Shown here one piece after another: positions 7,265 to 14,731 of a DNA stretch of 21,992 bases. Position 1 is the first letter of the stretch, and every line of letters begins with the position of its first letter. The notes under the pieces are model-generated. The model saw nothing but the letters and a program-made list of their open reading frames with translations, was not told the origin of the DNA and made no database searches. The stretch lies in contig CAZMQF010000024.1 in the NCBI GenBank assembly GCA_964568365.1, positions 1-21,992 of the forward strand, written 5' to 3'. Both the position numbers and the translations under genes were made by a program. Source of the DNA: CAYLMG01 sp964568365. GTDB taxonomy: Bacteria > Planctomycetota > Phycisphaerae > Sedimentisphaerales > Anaerobacaceae.

Positions 7265-8335
7265 TTAATTTTCCTGCTGTCCTTTATTATTCTCTGCATC
7301 ATCTTCCTTGTCTTCTGTATCGACGTCATCATTTTCGTCGGCCTCGATTTCACTTTGTTCCATATCGTCATCGCTGCCGTTTCCTTCTTGAAGGTCTTGC
7401 TCCTTGCCGGCCTGCTGTTTCTTTTTAGCTGTCGGCGTTTCAAGTATCTCAATCTCATCAACCGGAACAGCAATTTGCTGCCCGCTTTCCAGCTCAACCA
7501 TTACAAGCTGTGTCAATATCTGTATATCCACCACTTTGCCCTGCCCATATTGGGTTTTTACTTTTGCTCTCTTTTTGGGAAGCCGTTTTTTAAGCTCAGT
7601 ATAGGTTGCATCCTCGTATCGCAGGCAGCATTTCAGCCGGCCGCAATAACCGGATATTTTCGACGGGTCGAGCGTCGCTTTCTGCATCTTGGCCATCCGC
7701 ATATTAACCGGTTTGAGCGCCTGGAGAAACTTAATACAGCAGCATTCCTGGCCGCAGGTCTCGATGTCACCGAGAAGTTTTGCCTCATCTCTCGAGCCAA
7801 TCTGTCGCATCTCTATTCTCGACTGATATTCCTGTGCCAGTTTTTTGACAAGCTCGCGAAAATCAACCCTGCCGTCCGCCATAAAATAAAAAATTATTCG
7901 CTCACCGCCAAAAATATGTTCCACATCGATAATATTCATCGGCAGAGCCATCTCTCTGACAAGCTGTTTGCAGAATTTCAACTCTTCTTTCGCTATTCTT
8001 TGCAGATGCCTCTCTTCGCTTATGTCTTCAGCAGTTGCATAGCGGATAAGTTTGCCGCTTAGCTCGCTGTCAAAATCTATCATACTATCCTGAAAATACT
8101 TTTTGATTTGCTTGTTATCCATCTTGAACTGACCCGACTTGTAATGGCTGAAATGCCCTACGATGTGGCCCAGCTCAAGGCCTTTAGCGGTCTTCACCAC
8201 CACCCGCGCAGCTCTTTTCTGTATATTGGACTCGCTGTGCTCGAATATGCCGAGATTGTGCATCTGGCCATAGCGAACCAGCATATATTTTCTGTGCTTT
8301 TCCTGCCGGGATTTTACCGGAGCAGCGTTTGCCAT
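7265..8335 (-). CDS. ricT: PSP1-domain iron-sulfur protein, RicT/YaaT family
   Basis: A 356-residue homologue of Bacillus RicT (YaaT), which with RicA and RicF forms an [4Fe-4S]-containing complex affecting RNA processing and development. The PSP1 core spans residues ~20-300. Two cysteine clusters are present: CGQECCC at 194-200, and CGRLKCC at 231-237 after the conserved LDPSKISGYCG-type segment. These match the family's CGRELCC and CGRLMCC motifs. Residues ~305-356 form a strongly acidic, low-complexity tail (many D, E, N and Q) not typical of Bacillus YaaT. No RicA or RicF partner is in the window. It sits 37 bases downstream of holB, the same neighbour as in Firmicutes. The ATG at 8335 has a weak AAGG ten bases upstream. 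The exact role here is inferred. Confidence 0.9.
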   Translation of the reverse strand: MANAAPVKSRQEKHRKYMLVRYGQMHNLGIFEHSESNIQKRAARVVVKTAKGLELGHIVGHFSHYKSGQFKMDNKQIKKYFQDSMIDFDSELSGKLIRYATAEDISEERHLQRIAKEELKFCKQLVREMALPMNIIDVEHIFGGERIIFYFMADGRVDFRELVKKLAQEYQSRIEMRQIGSRDEAKLLGDIETCGQECCCIKFLQALKPVNMRMAKMQKATLDPSKISGYCGRLKCCLRYEDATYTELKKRLPKKRAKVKTQYGQGKVVDIQILTQLVMVELESGQQIAVPVDEIEILETPTAKKKQQAGKEQDLQEGNGSDDDMEQSEIEADENDDVDTEDKEDDAENNKGQQEN

Positions 8336-8372
8336 CTCTGCTATACCTTTTTATTAAATCTTAAAATGGTAA

Positions 8373-9488
8373 TTACAAATCATTCATTTTACCAGAAGTA
8401 ACGAGCTTTAACAATAAATGCTCAAAAATAAGTTTCTCATTCACATTTGCATCAAGCCATTGCAGCATTCTGTAAGCTTCGTTTATTTTTTCGCTTATCT
8501 GCTCAGCGCCGAATTTGTCTGCGATTTCTTGTATCTGTTGTTTCTGGTCGAAATTGATTATTACCCTGTTCGGGGTGACATTTAATTTCATTGCGTCGTA
8601 TAAAGCCGATATGATTATTTGAATAACTGTCTTTAAGGCTCTGCGATTGATATCGGTCTTGCTAATCGTCTCCTCCAGCTCGGCCCAGCCCGTCTCTATC
8701 TGTCTGCTTTCATCCAAAAAAGACTGTGCTAAATCCAGACAATCTGCGTATTCGTAACCAGCCAGCGAGTTTATAAGCTCTTTCTTTGTTTCGTAGAGGC
8801 TCGCATCCGCAAGCTCGAGCCGGGCCCAAGCGATTGCCATACCAAAACTGCCGTCCGCCAGCCGGGCAAAGTATTGTGAGCGTTTTTTGTCAAGGCCGAT
8901 CTCGGCGAGCTTTTCGGCGATTTTCTCCTCATCGACAGGGACAAAACGTATTATCTGACACCGTGACCTTGTGGTCGGCAGAAGTCTTTCAAGCCTCGTG
9001 CAAATAAGGATAATACAGCAATAAACGGGCGGCTCCTCAAGAACCTTCAAAAGCGCGTTTTGAGATTCGATGCCGAGTTTTTCAGCCTCACTTACAACAA
9101 AAACCTTCCTCTCCGATTGGGCGGGCCTGTTCGATACCTTCTCTATCAGAAACTCCCGAATAACATCTATAGGCAATTTAACAGGCGTTTTTTTGTCTTT
9201 ACCTTTTCTGGTATATTCAAGCAGCTCTTTATATATATGATGGAAATCCGGATGCGAACCCGCCTCGAAGGCCCTGCATGACCGACACTTTCCACAGCTA
9301 TCGAAAAAATCCTTTTCCTTCACTGCCCTTTCACACAGCAGCAGCTTGCCCCATTCGCAGGCTGTTTTGAACCTGCCCACGCCGTCTTTGCCGGCAAAAA
9401 TATAGGAATGAGACGTCTTGCCTGCGGCAAACGACCGCTGTAAAATCTCAATAGCTTTATCCTGGCAGAATATTTCTTTCAGTGACAT
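8373..9488 (-). CDS. holB: DNA polymerase III clamp-loader subunit delta'
   Basis: About 371 residues of an AAA+ clamp-loader subunit that helps open and load the beta sliding clamp. The N-terminal QDKAIEILQRSFAAGKTSHSYIF block, a zinc module (Cys52, then CGKCRSC with Cys65, 68, 71), HPDFH, and TTRSRCQIIRF (the SRC arginine-finger motif) identify DnaX/HolB. The P-loop is degenerate: GKDGVGRFKT has Arg in place of Lys and Phe in place of Ser/Thr, fitting delta' rather than the ATP-hydrolysing tau/gamma. An in-frame TTG at 9521 would extend the protein by 11 residues into tmk; the ATG at 9488, one base after the tmk stop, gives the normal start (MSLKEIF) and is preferred. Translational coupling to tmk is likely. 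Confidence 0.9.
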   Translation of the reverse strand: MSLKEIFCQDKAIEILQRSFAAGKTSHSYIFAGKDGVGRFKTACEWGKLLLCERAVKEKDFFDSCGKCRSCRAFEAGSHPDFHHIYKELLEYTRKGKDKKTPVKLPIDVIREFLIEKVSNRPAQSERKVFVVSEAEKLGIESQNALLKVLEEPPVYCCIILICTRLERLLPTTRSRCQIIRFVPVDEEKIAEKLAEIGLDKKRSQYFARLADGSFGMAIAWARLELADASLYETKKELINSLAGYEYADCLDLAQSFLDESRQIETGWAELEETISKTDINRRALKTVIQIIISALYDAMKLNVTPNRVIINFDQKQQIQEIADKFGAEQISEKINEAYRMLQWLDANVNEKLIFEHLLLKLVTSGKMNDL

Positions 9489-9489
9489 A

Positions 9490-10116
9490 TCAAAGATTAA
9501 AATGCTTTTTGACAGCTTCAACTATTTTTCGATGAACAGTTTCAATATCGTCGGCAGACTGAATAACAATAAAATCAGCCCTTCCTGAAGCGAGTTTTAG
9601 AAAACCTTCTCTGACCTTAATATGATAATCCCGGCCTTTTCGCTCCATCCGGTCAGGGGAATTTTTTAATCGTCCTGAGGCTGCCTCGATATCCAAATCG
9701 CAGATGATTGTCAAATCAGGCCAGACCCTTTCCAGACAGCTTTCAGCCAGCTTTTCAATCTTTTCGATGCCGAAACCGCCGGCATAGCCCTGATACGCAC
9801 ACGTGCTCGAAAGCCATCTGTCAAGCACGACACAGCTATTCGAATCGAGCGCCGGAGCAATTTTCTCTTTCCATAACTGAGCTCGTGCCGCAATATATAA
9901 TAATAATTCCGTTCTCGTATTCATTCGTGAGTTCCGGGGGTCCAACAGGATTTCCCTTATCTTCTCGCCTATCTCCGTATCCCCCGGGTCTCGAAAGCTG
10001 ACAGTTGCTCGACCCTGGTCTTGAAGCCACCGGCTTAACAGCCTTGTATGTGTACTCTTGCCGCAGCCGTCAGGACCATCTATGACAATAAATTTTCCTG
10101 AAAGTTTTCCTTTCAA
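9490..10116 (-). CDS. tmk: Thymidylate kinase
   Basis: A 208-residue P-loop kinase converting dTMP to dTDP for DNA synthesis. GPDGCGKST (residues ~14-22) is the Walker A loop, FRDPGDTEIG replaces the usual REPGGT-x-x-G nucleotide-gripping motif, LLYIAARAQ carries the family's substrate-contact arginine, LDRW (98-101) is the DRY-type motif, and RKGRDYH is the lid. The length is typical. The start is TTG: AAGGAG lies seven bases upstream of the TTG at 10116, and no ATG precedes the P-loop. It is 26 bases downstream of the symporter gene and directly upstream of holB. Confidence 0.94.
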   Translation of the reverse strand: MKGKLSGKFIVIDGPDGCGKSTHTRLLSRWLQDQGRATVSFRDPGDTEIGEKIREILLDPRNSRMNTRTELLLYIAARAQLWKEKIAPALDSNSCVVLDRWLSSTCAYQGYAGGFGIEKIEKLAESCLERVWPDLTIICDLDIEAASGRLKNSPDRMERKGRDYHIKVREGFLKLASGRADFIVIQSADDIETVHRKIVEAVKKHFNL

Positions 10117-10142
10117 ATGCTCTCTCCTTTCTTTTTACATTT

Positions 10143-11354
10143 CTAAGTATCAGAAATACTTTCACCTTCCAGCTTTGCAATTACCGCGGCACCGCACGCA
10201 TCGCCCCATACATTTACTCCGGTCCTGCACATATCCAGCAGCCTGTCGACAGCTAAAATCAGACCTATCCCCTCAAGAGGCAGCCCCACCGCCTTTAATA
10301 CAATTACTATTGTTACCAGCCCGGCACCTGGTATTGCTGCTGCACCGATTGAGGCTAAAGTGGCGGTTAGCATAATTATAGCCTGCTGGCCAATACTTAA
10401 GCCAATCCCATACGCCTGGGCTATAAACATCGCCGCCACCGCCTCATATAAAGCTGTCCCGTCCATGTTCACCGTCGCACCTATCGGCAGAACAAAACTT
10501 GCCACCTTGTTGGATACTCCAACCTTGTTCTCGAGACTGTCCATCGTTATTGGAAGTGTTGCGGCACTGCTCGCCGTGCTAAAAGCCGTCGCTACCGCAC
10601 CGAACATATATTCCAAAAATCGAAAGGGAGAAAATTTTCCAAAAATCCTTAATATGACGGGCAGGGTAATACAGGCGTGTATCGTCAGACCTATCAATAC
10701 TGTAATCATATACAATGCAAGTGATTTTATCACAGAAAAACCCATAAGACCGATTGTGCTGGCCATCAATGCAAAAACACCAAACGGTGCAAGAAGTATG
10801 ACCCAGCCGGTGACCTTCATCATAACACTATACAGGCAGTCAAATAAATTGACCAGAGGCTTGCCCTTTTCGCCAATGCTGCTTATGGCAATACCAAGCA
10901 GAATTGAGAAAAATATAATCGGCAGAACCTGCCCCTTTGAAGCCGCCTCAAAAAGATTTTTCGGAACAATATTTCTGATAATGTCACCTAAAGAGCTGAC
11001 CACTTCAACACCCTCTTCGGCACTTTGTTCGGCTGCTAATTCAACGCCGACTCCCGGCTGTATAATATTAACCAGCACAAGCCCAAGGCCAACTGCCAGC
11101 AGCGTTGTCGCCGTATAATAAATAAAGGTCCGCAAACCGATTCTGCCGAGATTGCGTATGTTGCCGATACTTACGACCCCGACTATCATCGATGCTAAAA
11201 TCAGAGGGATGATAATCATTTGAAGCAGGTGAAGAAAAATATCGCCGATTATCTTAATCTTTTGTGCATGCTGGCCGAATAAAAGACCTGCTGCCACCCC
11301 CATAATCATTGCAATTAGAATTTGTGTGTGAATCTTTAATTTTAGAAATCCCAA
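10143..11354 (-). CDS. Dicarboxylate/amino acid:cation symporter (DAACS, GltP/DctA-like)
   Basis: About 403 residues of an SDF-family secondary transporter, importing acidic amino acids or C4-dicarboxylates with Na+ or H+. Eight transmembrane helices and two re-entrant hairpins are expected; the signatures are present: STASSAATLP (HP1), GATVNMDGTALY (TM7, the NMDGT cation site), AAIPGAG (HP2) and DRLLDMCRTGVNVWGD (TM8). Arg near residue 377 matches the Arg that binds the side-chain carboxylate of aspartate in Glt-Ph. The open frame reaches TTG 11378, but GAGGAG lies six bases before the TTG at 11354, so I chose the latter. A good promoter lies upstream, and tmk begins 26 bases downstream, so it may head a long transcript. 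Confidence 0.92.
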   Translation of the reverse strand: MGFLKLKIHTQILIAMIMGVAAGLLFGQHAQKIKIIGDIFLHLLQMIIIPLILASMIVGVVSIGNIRNLGRIGLRTFIYYTATTLLAVGLGLVLVNIIQPGVGVELAAEQSAEEGVEVVSSLGDIIRNIVPKNLFEAASKGQVLPIIFFSILLGIAISSIGEKGKPLVNLFDCLYSVMMKVTGWVILLAPFGVFALMASTIGLMGFSVIKSLALYMITVLIGLTIHACITLPVILRIFGKFSPFRFLEYMFGAVATAFSTASSAATLPITMDSLENKVGVSNKVASFVLPIGATVNMDGTALYEAVAAMFIAQAYGIGLSIGQQAIIMLTATLASIGAAAIPGAGLVTIVIVLKAVGLPLEGIGLILAVDRLLDMCRTGVNVWGDACGAAVIAKLEGESISDT

Positions 11355-11392
11355 GCCTGACTCCTCGATTTCAACCAACCGATTCTCTGCAG

Positions 11393-11421
11393 AACATAAA
11401 CTAATCTTTACTACAAGTCAA
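11393..11421 (-). promoter_or_regulatory. Promoter of the symporter (and probably tmk-holB-ricT-metG) transcript
   Basis: On the minus strand TTGACT (11421-11416) and TATGTT (11398-11393) are separated by exactly 17 bases, about 40 bases upstream of the preferred TTG start. Gaps in the downstream gene run are all under 40 bases, so this could drive the whole block; internal promoters are not excluded. Confidence 0.65.
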
Positions 11422-11480
11422 GAATGGTATTTGTATCGATCATTTCAGGTGGTTTGTAAAAAGCCGGCTGTTGTAAAAGG

Positions 11481-12539
11481 TTAATCGCGAACCGTATTGT
11501 GTTTAGGTTCAGTATGTCTTAGCCATTTATTTCTGAAGATGGCGTAAAGCAGTATCGCCAGAAGTATCACTGCCGATATGTACTTGACGGGATCCGGCAA
11601 CATCCACGCAGGCGGTTTTACGACAGACTCGAAGTTACCGCTAAAAATTACATAGTCCAGCACAATACCGCTTGCAAGCGCACAGCCTGCAACCGAAATT
11701 ATATATGTAATCGCAGTTCTTGCGCCCAGGCTCCTCCATATCGTTACAAAAGCTGCTGCATTTGTTGCCGGGCCGGTCATCAAAAATACAATAGCCGCCC
11801 CGGGTGTAATCCCCTTTGCCATCATGGCCGCTGCCACGGGCACCGACGCCGTCGCACACACATAAACCGGTATCCCCAAAATCATCATTACTACCATAGC
11901 AAAAATGCCCGTGCCAAGATATTGTGCAAAAAAATCCTTCGGCACAACAGCCGAGATGAACGCTGCTATAACCAGGCCCACGAGCATCGCCCTGCCGATG
12001 TCACGAGGCAGCACCACAAAGCCAAACCTCAGACCCCGAACCAGCTTATTAGTTTTCACTTCCGTACTGCAGCACTCGTCGGTACATTTTTTTGTTTCCT
12101 GCTCTTGTCTCCCTCCGAATATATTGACCATCTGGCCGCCAATAATCCCTGTCGCAAATGCCGCCAGTGGCCGGAATATGGCAAAGACCGGGCCCAAAAG
12201 GCTTAAGGTGACAAAAATGCTGTCCACGCCGGTCTGCGGTGTTGACAGCAAAAAAGATACGGTCGCGCCCCTGCTCGCCCCATGCTTGTGAAGCGACATT
12301 GATACAGGAATCACGCCGCAGGAGCATAAAGGAAGCGGAACACCAAAAAAAGAGGCTTTCACCAAAGGCCATAATCCTTTGCCGCCGAGATGCCTTTCCA
12401 CTATCCTCTGAGAGATAAGTGCCGAGAGTAAACCAGCTACAAAAAAACCAAACAGCAGGTAAGGCGACATCTCAGCCAGCACCGCCCAGAACTCGACAAA
12501 TATCTGTTTTATATATGTCAAAACCGTATCAAACGGCAT
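11481..12539 (-). CDS. SO_0444-type Cu/Zn efflux permease (ArsP_1/DUF318 superfamily)
   Basis: About 352 residues of a polytopic inner-membrane permease. The two family repeats are clear: PLPLCSCGVIPVSMSLHKHG near residues 70-90 (Cys72 and Cys74) and GIPVYVCATASVPVAAAMM near 225, each followed by a TP/TGPA-type turn. Between them a cytoplasmic loop is cysteine-rich (CTDECC, Cys152, 156, 157), typical of the SO_0444 subfamily linked to Cu, Zn and arsenic resistance. About eight helices are predicted. The ATG at 12539 is preferred over the TTG at 12545 because AAGGTG lies 8-10 bases upstream. The gene follows the transglutaminase-like gene by 22 bases on the same strand and is likely co-transcribed. 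The metal is not determined by sequence alone. Confidence 0.85.
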   Translation of the reverse strand: MPFDTVLTYIKQIFVEFWAVLAEMSPYLLFGFFVAGLLSALISQRIVERHLGGKGLWPLVKASFFGVPLPLCSCGVIPVSMSLHKHGASRGATVSFLLSTPQTGVDSIFVTLSLLGPVFAIFRPLAAFATGIIGGQMVNIFGGRQEQETKKCTDECCSTEVKTNKLVRGLRFGFVVLPRDIGRAMLVGLVIAAFISAVVPKDFFAQYLGTGIFAMVVMMILGIPVYVCATASVPVAAAMMAKGITPGAAIVFLMTGPATNAAAFVTIWRSLGARTAITYIISVAGCALASGIVLDYVIFSGNFESVVKPPAWMLPDPVKYISAVILLAILLYAIFRNKWLRHTEPKHNTVRD

Positions 12540-12561
12540 ATTCAAATCACCTTCAAAAAAA

Positions 12562-14259
12562 TTATAAGCTCAGCTGGTTTTTCAATCCCTTTTTGGAATT
12601 GAAGCTGTACTCGACGCTATCCTGCTGCAAATTTACCCTACTATTATCTACAGTTAATTTTAATTTCTGTTCGGGCTCCCTCTTTTTGATGACGTTTGCC
12701 AGCACAAACGCCTTCTCCAAACCATCCCCCCTGTTATAATTGACGACCTCATCCGGCTGAGCCAGCCGACCGGCGTCATATATCGACTCGTCGTCAATCT
12801 GTTTTAAATGCTCATAAACCTGTTCGATTGTTTGCTCTTTATATCTTTCAATTGAAACAGGATTTCTTTCAATCGCCGCTTCTACGAAAGGCTGCCACTC
12901 GCAATTAACCATATCACGAAAGGCATAGAAAGCCAGGTCTGCAACCGCATTAGTTTTACGTATCGATTTTAGGTAATCAATAATTTCTTCTCTGCTCATA
13001 TCAACATCTATCTCTATAGGCTTGGACGGCAGATATTTTTTCTCAGCCGACGGCAGTTTCGCCTCCGTATGCAAATAGTCTCTCAGCTTTTCAACCATTT
13101 GCTCGGCATCCGGAATATTTGATTTGAAAACTTTTATCAAAGCCTCTTTTCCCTCCGCTGTTCTCGGGTCCGGCTTTTGTTTTTGCAGAAACTGTTCAAA
13201 CTTATCACAGCGGATTCTGCCGGGTAATTCATAGGTTAAAAAATCCTCATCAGATACCTCTTCCAGAAGTTTATTGTGTGTGCTCTCTACTATCCTGTAT
13301 TTGCTGTTGTGTTCATAGTGAAATAATGTCTCCGCCTTTAAGAATTGAGCCTGGCCGTGACAGTCACGGCAAAGCTGAAAGAATTTCTGGTATTGGGAAA
13401 ATGTCCTCAGAAAGCTCGCAAAGCCCTGCAAAGTAAGCTCGGCTGAAAAATAACCGTCGAGACGTTTGATAAAGTATTCGTACCTTTTTTTATCTATGGT
13501 CGCCTTATCGTAAAGACAATGTATGTAGCCTGTGTTATGAGCAACAATAGTAATATTCTCATTTCGCAGGGCACGCTGAGCCTTATTGGAAATCTCACTG
13601 CCGTTAAACCACATCGTCTTCGTTATCAGCCTTCTGTTGTTGGTCAGGACACCGTCGGCTATGTCGATAAAATTCTGCGAATGAAGAGGCGTAAGTATCA
13701 TATAAATATCTTTTAGCGGTATCCCGCAAACAATAAAGGCAGCGGCCGCATAAAGCGTGGAAAGCGAGACGCACTCACCCGCACCAAGAGGATAATTTTG
13801 CTTATGCCGAAACGCGTACATCGCCTCGACCGTTTCAGTCTTCCAGTATGGAATCGCCTCAGTAGTGTATTTGTCTAAGCCGAAATGCTTTCTGATATCG
13901 ACATCGAAATAGTATTTATCACCCTCATAGCCGAAAAGAGCATTGCTTTCCGCTATTTTGTCGGGCGATATAAAATCTTTGAATCTGTCAATCTCTGTCT
14001 TTTTGTCGGTAAGTCCCCAGGTCTCAAGGTCGAGATTAAAATCAAAGTTATCCATAATATACTGGCGAAGCCGCATCAGCTTTTTATAGCTGTCTTTTCC
14101 TTCCAGCTTTTTGAAGCAGCCTTCTCTCCGCCATTGCCAGATAATCGGGCTCATAATATTTGCCAGAACCAGCGCATAGATAAGCTCAGGAAAGACGAAT
14201 ATCTCCATATCGGAGAGCGTTATCGCTGAACTGTATTTTTCAATGCTTGAGAAATCCAT
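12562..14259 (-). CDS. Large protein with transglutaminase-like cysteine-protease fold, function unknown
   Basis: About 565 residues. The only recognisable part is GAGECVSLSTLYAAAAF..CGIP (Cys163) followed by TPLHSQNFIDI (His193, Asp199). Cys on a hydrophobic helix, then GIP about 17 residues later and a His strand, is the core of the transglutaminase-like superfamily. Residues ~16-42 are hydrophobic and may form a membrane helix; no signal peptide is obvious. A CRDCHG motif lies near residue 325, and the C-terminal quarter has a second motif (RGDGLEKAFVLANVI) resembling a degenerate transglutaminase helix. The frame is open upstream to 14391, but that extension covers a repeat and the candidate promoter at 14283-14312, so the ATG at 14259 is chosen. 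It precedes the metal permease by 22 bases. Confidence 0.7.
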   Translation of the reverse strand: MDFSSIEKYSSAITLSDMEIFVFPELIYALVLANIMSPIIWQWRREGCFKKLEGKDSYKKLMRLRQYIMDNFDFNLDLETWGLTDKKTEIDRFKDFISPDKIAESNALFGYEGDKYYFDVDIRKHFGLDKYTTEAIPYWKTETVEAMYAFRHKQNYPLGAGECVSLSTLYAAAAFIVCGIPLKDIYMILTPLHSQNFIDIADGVLTNNRRLITKTMWFNGSEISNKAQRALRNENITIVAHNTGYIHCLYDKATIDKKRYEYFIKRLDGYFSAELTLQGFASFLRTFSQYQKFFQLCRDCHGQAQFLKAETLFHYEHNSKYRIVESTHNKLLEEVSDEDFLTYELPGRIRCDKFEQFLQKQKPDPRTAEGKEALIKVFKSNIPDAEQMVEKLRDYLHTEAKLPSAEKKYLPSKPIEIDVDMSREEIIDYLKSIRKTNAVADLAFYAFRDMVNCEWQPFVEAAIERNPVSIERYKEQTIEQVYEHLKQIDDESIYDAGRLAQPDEVVNYNRGDGLEKAFVLANVIKKREPEQKLKLTVDNSRVNLQQDSVEYSFNSKKGLKNQLSL

Positions 14260-14282
14260 AATTTTACCCAAAAAACCTGTTG

Positions 14283-14312
14283 ATAATATGAACCAAATCC
14301 GCCCTTTTGCAA
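14283..14312 (-). promoter_or_regulatory. Candidate promoter of the transglutaminase-like/permease pair
   Basis: On the minus strand TTGCAA (14312-14307) and TATTAT (14288-14283) are 18 bases apart. Transcription would begin roughly 17 bases before the ATG at 14259, giving a very short leader, which is an argument for that start codon. Confidence 0.5.
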
Positions 14313-14397
14313 GCCTTTTTTGCCAATCAGCATAAAACCACTGGGAAATTTCACCACAGGGAACTCCGAGACCGCAGAGAGAATTTGACACAGATTA

Positions 14398-14429
14398 AAC
14401 CCGTGAGATATGAAATTATCTCACGGGTT
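14398..14429. repeat. Perfect 12-bp inverted repeat without T-tail
   Basis: AACCCGTGAGAT (14398-14409) and ATCTCACGGGTT (14418-14429) are exact reverse complements around an 8-base loop. It is followed by GAACGCAGG rather than Ts, so it is not a usual terminator. It is embedded in the word-repeat block and may be a REP-like mobile palindrome. Confidence 0.85.
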
Positions 14430-14464
14430 GAACGCAGGATTTACACAGATTCTTTTATATTTAG

Positions 14465-14491
14465 CCTGCCGTTTTACGGCAGGTTTTTTTT
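14465..14491 (+). terminator. Intrinsic terminator-like hairpin
   Basis: CCTGCCG (14465-14471) and CGGCAGG (14477-14483) flank a TTTTA loop and lead into eight Ts on the plus strand. No plus-strand gene ends nearby, so it may be left over from a lost gene or protect the lipoprotein promoter from read-through. Confidence 0.75.
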
Positions 14492-14619
14492 ATTCAACCA
14501 CAGATTAGCGCAGATTTTCACAGATTCTTAAACCACAAAGACGCCAAGATAATTCTTAGAGACTTCGTGCCTTCGTGGTGAAAAAATGTGGTATAAATAT
14601 ATTACTTTACAGAAAATAC

Positions 14620-14647
14620 TTGTAATTGCGGTAGGTTTTTGTATAAT
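14620..14647 (+). promoter_or_regulatory. Sigma70-type promoter of the lipoprotein gene
   Basis: TTGTAA (14620-14625) and a perfect TATAAT (14642-14647) are 16 bases apart. Predicted transcription starts near 14654, leaving a leader of about 78 bases before the ATG at 14732. Confidence 0.65.
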
Positions 14648-14731
14648 TACTTCGGCAATATGAGGAGATTCAGCTACTGATTTTGGCCGGCTGAATATGG
14701 TTGGTTGGCGATTAAACAAAAAGAGAAGGAT

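Larger units (their letters stand above)
14353..14579. repeat. Intergenic word-repeat block R1/R2, mostly minus-oriented
   Basis: The stretch between the transglutaminase-like gene and the lipoprotein gene (14260-14731) has no gene. It holds short degenerate phrases: ACCACAGGGAACTCCGAGAC (14353-14372), GACACAGATTAAA (14387-14399), TTTACACAGATTC, ACCACAGATTAGCGCAGATT (14498-14517) with TTCACAGATTC, and ACCACAAAGACGCCAAG (14532-14548) facing CTTCGTGCCTTCGTGGT (14563-14579). These are reverse complements of the TCTGTG, TTCGTG and CTCTGTGG phrases found in later gaps. Two unrelated hairpins (14398-14429 and 14465-14491) are embedded in the block. Confidence 0.8.

Noticed and set aside
7088..8062. 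A 324-codon plus-strand open frame opposite ricT and the end of metG
   Set aside because: It lies antisense to two well-identified genes, its translation is rich in Cys, Phe and Leu without any motif, and it has no ribosome-binding site; the openness follows from codon bias of the real genes.
10360..11118. A 252-codon plus-strand open frame opposite the symporter
   Set aside because: Antisense shadow of a strongly conserved transporter; no recognisable domain.
14260..14391. N-terminal extension of the transglutaminase-like protein by 44 codons
   Set aside because: It would cover the candidate promoter and part of the word-repeat block; the sequence has no conserved character and the ATG at 14259 fits.
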